Position numbers and translations under genes: made by a program
Source: a bacterium
GTDB lineage: Bacteria > Auribacterota > UBA3054 > B51-G9
DNA length: 6,980 nucleotides
Direction: 5' to 3'
Assembly (NCBI GenBank): GCA_029939815.1
Contig: JAOZSF010000103.1
Location: forward strand, 1 to 6,980
The notes under the pieces: generated by a model
Told to the model about the DNA's origin: nothing
The model's database searches: none
The model's input: the letters and a program-made list of their open reading frames with translations, nothing else
Shown: in pieces, positions 1 through 6,140 of the stretch
Position numbering within the stretch: the first letter of the stretch is position 1
Layout: each line of letters begins with the position of its first letter

Positions 1-2
1 CT

Positions 3-1091
3 GATGATACTAATTTTGTTGATCTCGCAGAACTGATTACCGGATTAAATTTACCGTCGTGGACTGAAAAAGAAACTTTCATGTTTGATAATGTGAATAT
101 TCCGGAAGTCGTTAATTATCTTGCCGCGCATCGTCTTTTAATGGACTGGGATTATGCTCATAAAAATTATTTTATGTATCATGATTCTGATGACAGCGGC
201 GAATGGTTTATTTTTCCATGGGATAAAGATTTGACTTTCGGCTATGTTTGGAGAGGCACAAACGTTTTTGCGAATAACGATTATTACGGCAGTTCAATCG
301 GCGATGGCGTTTCAAGTATGTTTTGGGGTCTAAAAAACACTCTTTACTCAAATGTTTTTTTTGATGCAACTTTTCAACAAATGTATGCGCGGAGAACCCG
401 CACGCTTTTAGATGAACAGCTTCAACCTCCGGAAACCCTTCGCGAAAATCTAAAATATGAAAAAAGAGTTTATCAACTTCATGATTTAATGAAAACTCTC
501 GCCGATGCCGACAGAGCAAAATGGGGTTGGCCCACTAACAGCGGATTTTATAATCGGGACGATCATTATGATATCGACCAAGGATGTACGGAAATTACAA
601 ATGATTATTTTGCTCCTCGCAGAACTCATTTGTATGTTACTCACAGCATTGACAACGGCGGAATTATTCCGCACGCGCAACCGGCAAATACGGTTGTTCT
701 TTTTACAAATGTAACAGTTTACTTTGCAGTTGAAGATAACAAAAAGGAGTTTATAGAAATTATAAATACAAACTCTTTTGCCGCTGATATTTCAAACTGG
801 CAACTGTCAAATGCCGTTACTTTTTCTTTCGCGGGCGGTACGGTCATCCCGCCGGCAAGTTCACTTTTTATATCGCCGGATGTAAAATCTTTCCGTGCGA
901 GAACTGAAAGTCCGAAAGCCGGGGAGCGTAATTTTGTTGTTGGCAACTACAAAAACTTTGCAGTTCAGGGAGAGAATATTTTTTTAATAAATAAATCAGG
1001 TGATGAAGTGGATAGAATTTATGTTATTCCTGAACCTTGCTATTTATTATTTTTCATTTGTTATTTATCGTTTTTTATCAACAGAGATTAA
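3..1091 (+). CDS. CotH-kinase-like protein with lamin-tail domain and PEP-CTERM-like C-terminus (5' end outside window)
   Basis: The reading frame is open from base 3, so the N-terminus lies upstream; 362 residues are visible. Numbering from that first codon, residues 47-80 carry the CotH signature: a DWDYAHKNYFMYHD block (48-61), then PWDKDLTFG (72-80). The aspartates in PWDKD resemble the metal-binding aspartates of the CotH atypical protein-kinase fold. CotH proteins of spore formers phosphorylate coat proteins, but in non-sporulating bacteria the substrate is generally unknown. About residues 245-335 look like a lamin-tail (LTD) beta-sandwich: EFIEIINTNS, then SNWQLSN and VIPPASSLFIS. The end is IPEP (342-345) followed by a 17-residue hydrophobic tail with a terminal Arg-Asp, which resembles a PEP-CTERM sorting signal. 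I infer an exported, surface-processed protein. Only 7 bases separate its stop from the next gene, so cotranscription is likely. The CotH and LTD calls are fairly firm; the kinase substrate is unknown. Confidence 0.8.
   Translation, partial: DDTNFVDLAELITGLNLPSWTEKETFMFDNVNIPEVVNYLAAHRLLMDWDYAHKNYFMYHDSDDSGEWFIFPWDKDLTFGYVWRGTNVFANNDYYGSSIGDGVSSMFWGLKNTLYSNVFFDATFQQMYARRTRTLLDEQLQPPETLRENLKYEKRVYQLHDLMKTLADADRAKWGWPTNSGFYNRDDHYDIDQGCTEITNDYFAPRRTHLYVTHSIDNGGIIPHAQPANTVVLFTNVTVYFAVEDNKKEFIEIINTNSFAADISNWQLSNAVTFSFAGGTVIPPASSLFISPDVKSFRARTESPKAGERNFVVGNYKNFAVQGENIFLINKSGDEVDRIYVIPEPCYLLFFICYLSFFINRD
1026..1088 (+). other. PEP-CTERM-like sorting signal coding segment
   Basis: The last 21 codons of the CotH-like gene read IPEP, then CYLLFFICYLSFFINRD. 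This matches the layout of PEP-CTERM tails: a Pro-Glu-Pro motif, one hydrophobic transmembrane stretch, then a basic residue at the extreme C-terminus. In the known family such tails are recognised by exosortase (EpsH) and cleaved near the PEP motif. Only one basic residue (Arg) is present and it is followed by Asp, so the tail is a short variant. The call rests on the motif alone; no exosortase gene is in the window. Confidence 0.6.
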
Positions 1092-1098
1092 TCTATTT

Positions 1099-2115
1099 AT
1101 GGAAATCATCAATAACATTTTCCGGAAAATTAAAAACGATAATTCAGTTTGGGGGAATTATACTCTTGAATTAACTCTGGACGCTTTACTCGAAATCTAT
1201 CTCGCAGGCGGTGACGCAAAATACAAAAAATACGTTGAATCAGTTATGCTGAAAAGAAAAATCAAACCGGAAGATAATATTCCGTATGAATCTCAACCTT
1301 TCGGCCATTTGAATTACAATCTTTATCTCGCTGCAAATGACGCGCGTATTGCATCTGCTTTCATCGAAGAATCAAAAAAATATTTTAAGGAAGTTCCACG
1401 TTCAAAAGATGGTCTTGTTTTACATGAACATAAAAAAAATAAACCGCCAAAAGTTTTGATAGATTCTTTTCAGGATTATGCCGCTCGAATGGCGCGAACA
1501 GGCAAATTGACCGGCGATATTTCCTTTTTCAATGAATGTGCTGAACAGTTTCGACTGCATAGAAATTTGCTTCGCTCAAATGAAACAGGTTTATGGCATC
1601 AGGGACGGGGTTGGGAAAATAATCCGGAATCTATTTCACCAGGCGCTTGGTCGAGAGGGCAAGGTTGGATTCTTAAAGGGCTGATTGACTCTTTGGATGT
1701 TTTGCCGGAAGGGTCAAACGAATTTCTTGAACTAAAAAAATATCTTGATGAGTTAATTGAAGCTCTGCTTAAAGTTCAAGACAAAAACGGAATGTGGCAT
1801 GTGCTGCCGGATTTGAATCATGAGCAATCAGCTCCTGAAACAAGCGGAACAGCGCTTATCTGCCGTGCTTTTTTTAAAGCTTATCATAATAACTGGACGA
1901 CAGATGAAAATGTTTTAATTTCTGCCGAAAAAGCTTTTAAAGCCATCGGAAAACTCGTTGATGAAGCCGGGACTGTTCGTAAAGCCTGCGTTGGTCCCGG
2001 TCCGCTAAACAATAATTTTAGGAAGAAATATTTTGGCAGTAAATTTGAAGAGTGTGAAGCGCACGGCAAGTTCGCTGTTTTATATGCCTGTGCGGCAAAA
2101 GGATTTAATAATTGA
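1099..2115 (+). CDS. GH88/GH105-family unsaturated glucuronyl/rhamnogalacturonyl hydrolase
   Basis: This 338-residue protein resembles the YteR/YesR (GH105) and GH88 (alpha/alpha)6-barrel hydrolases. These hydrate and release the unsaturated uronic acid at the non-reducing end of lyase products from rhamnogalacturonan or related polymers. Visible motifs are LIDSF with Asp122, aligning with the catalytic acid of YteR (Asp143); GLWHQG around His167; AWSRGQGW at 183-190, the family hallmark; ETSGTA at 247-252; and a C-terminal AHGKFAVLYA block. Length is slightly below the usual 350-380. The frame stays open upstream to an ATG at 1000, but that would overlap the CotH-like gene by 92 bases, so ATG 1099 is preferred; it lies 7 bases after the previous stop, with only a weak AGAG upstream. 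With this start there is no signal peptide, so the enzyme is probably cytoplasmic. Exact substrate (GH88 versus GH105) cannot be settled from sequence reading. Confidence 0.85.
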   Translation: MEIINNIFRKIKNDNSVWGNYTLELTLDALLEIYLAGGDAKYKKYVESVMLKRKIKPEDNIPYESQPFGHLNYNLYLAANDARIASAFIEESKKYFKEVPRSKDGLVLHEHKKNKPPKVLIDSFQDYAARMARTGKLTGDISFFNECAEQFRLHRNLLRSNETGLWHQGRGWENNPESISPGAWSRGQGWILKGLIDSLDVLPEGSNEFLELKKYLDELIEALLKVQDKNGMWHVLPDLNHEQSAPETSGTALICRAFFKAYHNNWTTDENVLISAEKAFKAIGKLVDEAGTVRKACVGPGPLNNNFRKKYFGSKFEECEAHGKFAVLYACAAKGFNN

Positions 2116-2152
2116 AATATTTTCAATAAATCGGTTTTTAAGGGGCGACTAT

Positions 2153-5100
2153 TTATTTTACTATGTTTATGTTAATGCTATGTTCGAGACCATAGGGTGA
2201 AATTTTATATTCGTCCCCGTGTGGCTCATTGTCAGGAGCATTAAGCCAAGACCAAACGATAGGATAACCATCGTTAAAGTGCGGGCCCATTAAATTTCCG
2301 ATATTTCCGATGACCTCAAAAGAAATAGAATGTACCCCTTTTCTGAATGGGCCTTTCAATGAAAAAGAAAAAGGCGGCCATAAAACAGCGCCATGATTTT
2401 TATTGTCAATTTCCAAATTCACCGCTGAACCATTCCAATCGGAAAACGAGATGTTTATTTGATTTGTATCGGTGTCAAGTTTAAATTCAGAATTATATTT
2501 TACAGATTCATTATAAAAGGGCAAACCTTGCTTTGTCCAGTCACCCGGTTTTAGCGGAACAGGATTTTTCATAATAAATCCTTTCTCCACAGGAAATAAT
2601 GCAAAATCTCCAAGTAAATAAACAGGAGCTATTTCGCAGTGAATATTAAACGGCTTCGCTTTTAAAAGTATGGAGTTAACACCTTTTTGGACATGCTTCG
2701 CGATGCTTACCTTTTTAATATTTTCATCAAACCATCTTTCGGAGTTTTCAAAAGAAAGAGATTTTCCGTTAAGATACACTTGGAAAAGTTCCGGCTTTTC
2801 AATAGCAAGTTCTAAAGAATTTAAAACGGAATCGGTTATCGAATCATCTGTTTGGAAAAAATATTCAACTTCAAAACCTGACTCTTCATCAAAAACAAAA
2901 TCCGAATAATTATCCTTAAACTGCATCGCGCTGCACCAAATGTCATCTTCAAAACCATGCTCCTGCCAACATTTTATATTCGCTTGCGGAACAATGATAT
3001 TTTCAAAAAATTCGTTTTCAACTTTTAGATTACAGTAATGTAACGGTAAAACATTAGGCGCCGTTCTTTTAATTGATTTAAAACTGTCGACTTTAATTTC
3101 CGTAAATTTCTCTTCCCCTTTTACAGGTGTGTTTTGTTCGGATTCCTGAAGCAGAAGATGACCGGCAGGGGAGAGAGAAATTTCAACGGTCTGACCGCAT
3201 TCGTTTTCTACTGACGGGTATCCGCTAATGTCTCCGGTTAGAGTATCAAGTTCTTCAACGCCTGAATTCGGAAGTTTCACTTTAAAACTAACGGGTTCAA
3301 ATCCTGAATTAATAAAAAAGTGAATATTGGATTCATCATCAATAATTATATTCTCATAACTGACATTTTTCGGAAGAGGCGTTCCATCAGCACATTTTAT
3401 TTTCAATCGACAAAATTTGTCGATTGCGGTCAACAATTCCTGCTTACCATTAACAAACATCCAGTTCTCTTTATACTTTTCAGTTAGGTTTTGTGCCGCG
3501 CAACTTTTTCTGCCGTTAATAAACTTTATAGAATTTGAAACAGAAATAACTTTACCGCCTGATTTAAGATAATCTTCGAGAATTGCCAAAGTAGAATCAA
3601 GTAAATTTTCTATTGCATCAGGAATAATAACGAGATCATAGCCGCAATTTCCAACCCGGAATTTTTTGTTTTCTATTTTCGCGTGATTCTTAATTATAAA
3701 TTCATCCCCGAGATCAAAATCAACTTGATGCTCCGAAAGAAAACTAACTAATTTAATCTGTGATTCTTTGATCCCTTCACATTTATCGTTTAAAAAATGA
3801 TTCAGTTTCATAGAGTTATAATTATCACACGCTTTGTTTACAGGCGGTGTGTAATATAACCAGGCGGTAGTTGTGGGCTGAAGAAGCAGAACCCTGTTTC
3901 TAACTTTTCCTTTTGTCAGCAGTGCGGATAATCGCGCCTGATGATCGGCTTGCTTTTTATAAAACTTAAACCAGGGTGAATGGTCGCTGAAAGTTTGTGC
4001 CCAGTCATATTTCCGGGTGCCGGCTATAGTCTGAAGACTAAGATGTTCACAAACAAGATTTACTCCGTTAATAAGAATCCAGTCGCACATTCTTTTGAAA
4101 TCTTCCGGCGTCGCATTATAGCCGCCCCCGCCGTGAACCTCACAAAGCACTCTTTCTTTCCCGAGCTGTCTCGCAACGGAAGCGACTTCTTTAATATTCA
4201 TAAGATGAAGTCCGTTGGCAGTTTCCGAATCAAAATCAACAAGAAAAGCTAACATGTCTATGCCGGGGGACTGCATCCACTCGAAAGAAGCCATGGCGCT
4301 TGGAGTGCTTTTTGGAGAAGGCCATTCGTGTTCCATAAAATGGCCGGTAAAATTGATGTTATTTTTTTCACACCAGTCGTAAATAGGTTTACAAAAATTA
4401 TTTAACCAAAGGTTTTGAAGAGTGAGATAGTAATCAAACCTTATAGAATGAAAATCATTAACATCAACAAAAATAGATTCGAGATTATGAAGCAGATTAT
4501 AACCATGGTCACGCTTGAAATTTTTGAGAATAAAACGCGACATAAGCAACCCGCCATTTTCCGCAAGCATAGGTTCATCAGCAAAAGCATATTTAATAGT
4601 TTTACCGAATTCATCAGAAAACCTGTCGGCGTATTGCTGGTGCGTAGACGCAAGAAATTCTTGCGTGGTTTGAGGAAGCGTCCTGTCAACAGAAGGAAAC
4701 CATGCAGTCCATGCTTTTGACGTGCTTACCTTTTGTTCAATAATGAGGAAGCAACCATTATCCAGCCGGATTTTTTTCAAAATGTTTCCGCTTTTTTTGG
4801 GAACAGTTTTTTCATTGAACTTTCTCGCCACCATATATTTTGCCAGTGCATAAGGCTTTTTTGAAAGAACATGTCCGCCGCCGAATCCTGACGGAAAAGA
4901 ATTTTCATCATAGATATGACATTCCAATCCAAGCCGCTTCGATTCGTTAACAGCATGCTGCCAAAGCTCAAACCATCTTTCAGAAAGATATTCAGTAACG
5001 AGCCCTTGGCGCGGATGAACAAATCCGCCGCCGATGCCAACTTTTTTAAACTGCTCGAGCATTTCTGTGATTCTGTTTTCCGAGACATCACCATTCCACA

Positions 5101-5164
5101 CCCAGAACGCCATAGAGCGAAATTCGTTCGAAGGATTTTTAAACTCTTTTATTAAATTAGGCAT
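2153..5164 (-). CDS. GH106-like alpha-L-rhamnosidase (large glycosyl hydrolase)
   Basis: This 1003-residue protein has the opening typical of GH106-like glycosyl hydrolases: FKNPSNEFR, AFWVWNGD, GGGFVHPRQGL, YLSERWFELW and YDENSFPSGFGGG in the first 100 residues. FADEP carries Glu197 and CEVHGGGG carries Glu342, the two best catalytic carboxylate candidates. Next come a block typical of the family (LVCEHLSLQTIAGTRK), a flavodoxin-like middle region (YDLVIIPDAI, LKSGGKVIS) and beta-sandwich domains. One of these is galactose-binding-like, with LNGK at 798-801 and VYLLGDF near 850. Known GH106 enzymes remove L-rhamnose, for example from rhamnogalacturonan; specificity here is inferred. The open frame extends to a TTG at 5239, but ATG 5164 is chosen because homology begins just after it and a promoter lies between the two. 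No signal peptide is visible, which suggests cytoplasmic action on imported oligosaccharides. The gene converges on the GH105-type gene with a 37-base gap. Confidence 0.82.
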   Translation of the reverse strand: MPNLIKEFKNPSNEFRSMAFWVWNGDVSENRITEMLEQFKKVGIGGGFVHPRQGLVTEYLSERWFELWQHAVNESKRLGLECHIYDENSFPSGFGGGHVLSKKPYALAKYMVARKFNEKTVPKKSGNILKKIRLDNGCFLIIEQKVSTSKAWTAWFPSVDRTLPQTTQEFLASTHQQYADRFSDEFGKTIKYAFADEPMLAENGGLLMSRFILKNFKRDHGYNLLHNLESIFVDVNDFHSIRFDYYLTLQNLWLNNFCKPIYDWCEKNNINFTGHFMEHEWPSPKSTPSAMASFEWMQSPGIDMLAFLVDFDSETANGLHLMNIKEVASVARQLGKERVLCEVHGGGGYNATPEDFKRMCDWILINGVNLVCEHLSLQTIAGTRKYDWAQTFSDHSPWFKFYKKQADHQARLSALLTKGKVRNRVLLLQPTTTAWLYYTPPVNKACDNYNSMKLNHFLNDKCEGIKESQIKLVSFLSEHQVDFDLGDEFIIKNHAKIENKKFRVGNCGYDLVIIPDAIENLLDSTLAILEDYLKSGGKVISVSNSIKFINGRKSCAAQNLTEKYKENWMFVNGKQELLTAIDKFCRLKIKCADGTPLPKNVSYENIIIDDESNIHFFINSGFEPVSFKVKLPNSGVEELDTLTGDISGYPSVENECGQTVEISLSPAGHLLLQESEQNTPVKGEEKFTEIKVDSFKSIKRTAPNVLPLHYCNLKVENEFFENIIVPQANIKCWQEHGFEDDIWCSAMQFKDNYSDFVFDEESGFEVEYFFQTDDSITDSVLNSLELAIEKPELFQVYLNGKSLSFENSERWFDENIKKVSIAKHVQKGVNSILLKAKPFNIHCEIAPVYLLGDFALFPVEKGFIMKNPVPLKPGDWTKQGLPFYNESVKYNSEFKLDTDTNQINISFSDWNGSAVNLEIDNKNHGAVLWPPFSFSLKGPFRKGVHSISFEVIGNIGNLMGPHFNDGYPIVWSWLNAPDNEPHGDEYKISPYGLEHSININIVK

Positions 5165-5197
5165 AAAGTATGTAATTAAAGATAAATGCGGATTTGT

Positions 5198-5212
5198 ACG
5201 CGCCGCGCGCCT
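5198..5212 (-). repeat. GC-only tandem repeat at the presumed GH106 transcription start
   Basis: The minus strand reads GGCGCGC followed by GGCGCGT, a 7-bp tandem repeat with one mismatch, inside otherwise AT-rich DNA. It lies immediately downstream of the -10 box, so it would form the first transcribed bases. It may be a regulator site or affect promoter escape; function is unproven. Confidence 0.4.
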
Positions 5213-5241
5213 ATAATACCAGAATTGCTGCAAACGCAATG
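5213..5241 (-). promoter_or_regulatory. Extended -10 promoter candidate for the GH106-like gene
   Basis: On the minus strand TGG precedes TATTAT (-10 at 5218-5213), an extended -10 (TGn) differing at one base from TATAAT. A weak TTGCGT (5239-5234) sits 15 bases upstream as a possible -35. A start about 7 bases after the -10 gives a leader of roughly 40 bases before ATG 5164, which supports that start over TTG 5239. On the plus strand the same bases contain TATAAT, but with no matching -35. Confidence 0.5.
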
Positions 5242-5249
5242 CAGAATTC
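5222..5249. promoter_or_regulatory. Operator-like inverted repeat upstream of the GH106-like gene
   Basis: The arms are GAATTGCTGCA (5222-5232) and TGCAGAATTC (5240-5249), complementary except for one extra G and separated by 7 bases. A second inverted repeat is nested in it, ATTGC (5224-5228) with GCAAT (5236-5240). The whole unit overlaps the presumed -35 region, where a repressor or activator would act. The regulator is unknown, and no regulator gene is in the window. Confidence 0.4.
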
Positions 5250-5518
5250 TTAATTAATAATTAATCAATTATCAGTCTTAAATATTGCTAATATATTTTA
5301 TCATTAAGTAACGAAAAAAAGAATGACAAAAACAGTCGTATTTTTGCGTGTTCTATACAAAAAAACAGCAAAACATGTCAAAATTGATTACATCAGAGAA
5401 TATCAATATTGATAAGAAATATTAACACTCAAGTATTTTGCATTTTTAATATGCTTAAACACTACAGAACTCGAGTTTTTATCAACAAAAATATTTTTCG
5501 ATAGAAGTACGCAAAAAC
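5250..5518. other. AT-rich non-coding stretch
   Basis: I see no credible gene here on either strand; the open frames have no family-like sequence. The left end is an AT-only run containing the palindrome TTAATTAATAATTAA. The only other distinct structure is the 14-bp palindrome at 5401-5414. No convincing promoter pair or terminator was found. Confidence 0.6.
5401..5414. promoter_or_regulatory. Perfect 14-bp palindrome TATCAATATTGATA
   Basis: The sequence is its own reverse complement over 14 bases with no spacer, a form often bound by dimeric regulators. It lies about 240 bases upstream of the GH106-like start and just left of the hairpin cluster. Because the local DNA is very AT-rich, chance occurrence is possible. 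Confidence 0.3.
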
Positions 5519-5535
5519 TTGCCCTAAAGGGGCAA
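5519..5535. repeat. Hairpin 1 of palindrome cluster
   Basis: TTGCCC (5519-5524) pairs with GGGCAA (5530-5535) around the loop TAAAG. The 6-bp stem lies just outside the left end of the 141-bp inverted-repeat element. No T-run follows on either strand, so it does not look like an ordinary terminator. Confidence 0.6.
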
Positions 5536-5539
5536 AATA

Positions 5540-5680
5540 TTAATAGCCCCACGTGAAACGTGGGGTTTACAAACAAAAAAACACACAACCCTGGAGGGGT
5601 TGTACAAAATATGTAGCACCCCTTTAGGGTGCATTAACGTTGGGAATCCGAAACCCCACGTTGGAACGTGGGGCTATTAA
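5540..5680. mobile_element. 141-bp palindromic element (REP/BIME- or MITE-like) with 15-bp terminal inverted repeats
   Basis: The left end TTAATAGCCCCACGT (5540-5554) is the exact reverse complement of the right end (5666-5680). Each end forms its own hairpin: CCCCACGT-GAA-ACGTGGGG at 5547-5565 and CCCCACGT-TGGA-ACGTGGGG at 5654-5673. Between them lie ACAACCC/GGGTTGT (5585-5591 with 5597-5603) and GCACCC/GGGTGC (5616-5621 with 5627-5632), the latter preceded by GTAG at 5613-5616. A GTAG tetranucleotide at the foot of a palindrome is the known hallmark of REP sequences mobilised by RAYT transposases. The element has no coding capacity and no clear target duplication; mobility is inferred, and no transposase is in the window. 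Confidence 0.6.
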
Positions 5681-5716
5681 CATTAAGCCTCTCCGAGACT
5701 AAAATACCTTTTCGAG

Positions 5717-5735
5717 TAACCCCTATTTAGGGTTA
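5717..5735. repeat. Hairpin 6 of palindrome cluster
   Basis: TAACCC (5717-5722) faces GGGTTA (5730-5735), or alternatively CCCTA-TT-TAGGG at 5721-5732. It sits 37 bases right of the 141-bp element and resembles its inner hairpins in having CCC/GGG stems and a TA-rich loop. It may mark the outer edge of the repeat cluster. Confidence 0.5.
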
Positions 5736-5897
5736 TGCACCTTATGAAAATGCAAGTTTTTGTGCTCGCTTTGTTCTCGTTAACTATGGCAAAACGTGTT
5801 CGAAATCGTATAAATTTGGAAAACGGTGGCACGATAAAAAGAATGAAAAAAGCGGCTGGATGTGCCTTAAATAAAGGGAAAGACGACTGCTTAATGA
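5736..5897. other. Non-coding stretch downstream of tRNA-Arg
   Basis: No credible gene is visible. An open plus-strand frame starting at 5735 runs into the tRNA antisense and is spurious. On the minus strand, downstream of the tRNA 3' end, there is only a weak CCTT/AAGG hairpin (5865-5877), with a run of T on the minus strand at 5846-5851. This could help end the tRNA transcript, but it is not a convincing terminator. Confidence 0.5.
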
Positions 5898-5974
5898 TGG
5901 TACGCCAGACAGGACTCGAACCTGTGACCCCCGGATTAGAAATCCGATGCTCTATCCAGCTGAGCTACTGGCGC
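5898..5974 (-). tRNA. tRNA-Arg (anticodon TCT)
   Basis: The minus strand folds as a complete 77-base tRNA with encoded CCA. Acceptor arms are GCGCCAG (5974-5968) and CTGGCGT (5908-5902), closing with a G-U pair, then A73 and CCA (5900-5898). The D stem is GCTC/GAGC, and the T arm is ACAGG-TTCGAGT-CCTGT. The anticodon loop TTTCTAA occupies 5942-5936 with anticodon TCT at 5940-5938, reading AGA (and probably AGG) arginine codons. The anticodon stem has one G-U wobble at its top. All expected elements are intact. It stands alone, with its own promoter upstream. Confidence 0.95.
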
Positions 5975-6005
5975 ACGAATCATCAAAAGCATAATTTCGG
6001 GCTTT

Positions 6006-6034
6006 ATTATATCCATTTTCCTGTTTTCTTGCAA
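6006..6034 (-). promoter_or_regulatory. Sigma70-type promoter of tRNA-Arg
   Basis: On the minus strand TTGCAA (6034-6029) is followed after exactly 17 bases by a perfect TATAAT (6011-6006). The -10 box lies about 32 bases before the mature tRNA 5' end, giving a short leader of around 25 bases for RNase P to remove. This is the strongest promoter in the window. Confidence 0.75.
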
Positions 6035-6041
6035 CCGGTTG
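6032..6041. promoter_or_regulatory. Palindrome joining the two face-to-face -35 boxes
   Basis: CAACCGGTTG is a perfect 10-bp palindrome. Its outer triplets are the TTG of the tRNA promoter (minus strand) and the TTG of the rightward promoter (plus strand), with only CCGG between them. A protein bound here would touch both promoters; no regulator is identified. Confidence 0.35.
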
Positions 6042-6067
6042 AGTCAAAATCAATGTTATGGTAAAAT
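6039..6067 (+). promoter_or_regulatory. Sigma70-type promoter candidate for the 6220 gene
   Basis: TTGAGT (6039-6044), then 17 bases, then TAAAAT (6062-6067) gives matches of 4/6 and 5/6 to the consensus. It points right, back to back with the tRNA promoter. If used, the transcript would have a leader of about 145 bases containing both GC-rich repeat copies before ATG 6220. Confidence 0.45.
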
Positions 6068-6087
6068 TATGTGACATTAAAAGTAGG

Positions 6088-6126
6088 CCCCAGCATACGC
6101 GGGGCGCTAACGCGAAAGTGGGAAGG
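6088..6126. repeat. GC-rich repeat copy A
   Basis: The copy runs from CCCCAGCATACGCGGGG (6088-6104) through a GCG-CTAA-CGC mini-hairpin to AAAGTGGGAAGG (6115-6126). CCCC and GGGG (GCCCC/GGGGC if the flanking base is included) form a stem around AGCATACGC. GTAG at 6083-6086 stands just before the stem, as in REP sequences. It is strongly GC-rich compared with the surrounding DNA and matches copy B at both ends. Confidence 0.6.
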
Positions 6127-6140
6127 TAGTCACCCCGGCA

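Noticed and set aside
1000..1098. Upstream in-frame extension of the GH105-type gene from ATG 1000, with a hydrophobic N-terminus resembling a signal anchor.
   Set aside because: It overlaps the end of the CotH-like gene, and the hydrophobicity comes from T-rich DNA that encodes the PEP-CTERM-like tail in the other frame. ATG 1099 follows the stop directly and begins where the family-like sequence starts.
2116..2157. Possible bidirectional terminator between the convergent hydrolase genes (AATAAAT at 2125-2131 with ATTTATT at 2151-2157).
   Set aside because: The stem is AT-only with a 19-base loop, and it overlaps the GH106 stop region; too weak to annotate as a terminator.
4415..4720. Open frames on the opposite strand or other frames inside the two hydrolase genes.
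   Set aside because: They are shadows of strongly supported family-like coding sequences and show no recognisable motifs.
5165..5239. N-terminal extension of the GH106-like gene from TTG 5239.
   Set aside because: It begins upstream of the extended -10 promoter, reads RRAARTN without family similarity, and uses a rarer start codon; ATG 5164 fits better.
5519..5735. CRISPR array or ordinary Rho-independent terminators.
   Set aside because: The repeats are inverted, not direct, and differ from each other with no uniform spacers. The hairpins are not followed by T-runs.
5898..5974. tRNA-Arg as the attachment site of an integrated element.
   Set aside because: The tRNA is intact, but no integrase and no direct repeat of its 3' end are seen in the window.
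5735..6064. Plus-strand open frame of 109 codons including RQTGLEPVTPGLEIRCSIQLSY.
   Set aside because: That string is the classic antisense translation of a tRNA; the frame crosses tRNA-Arg and both promoters.
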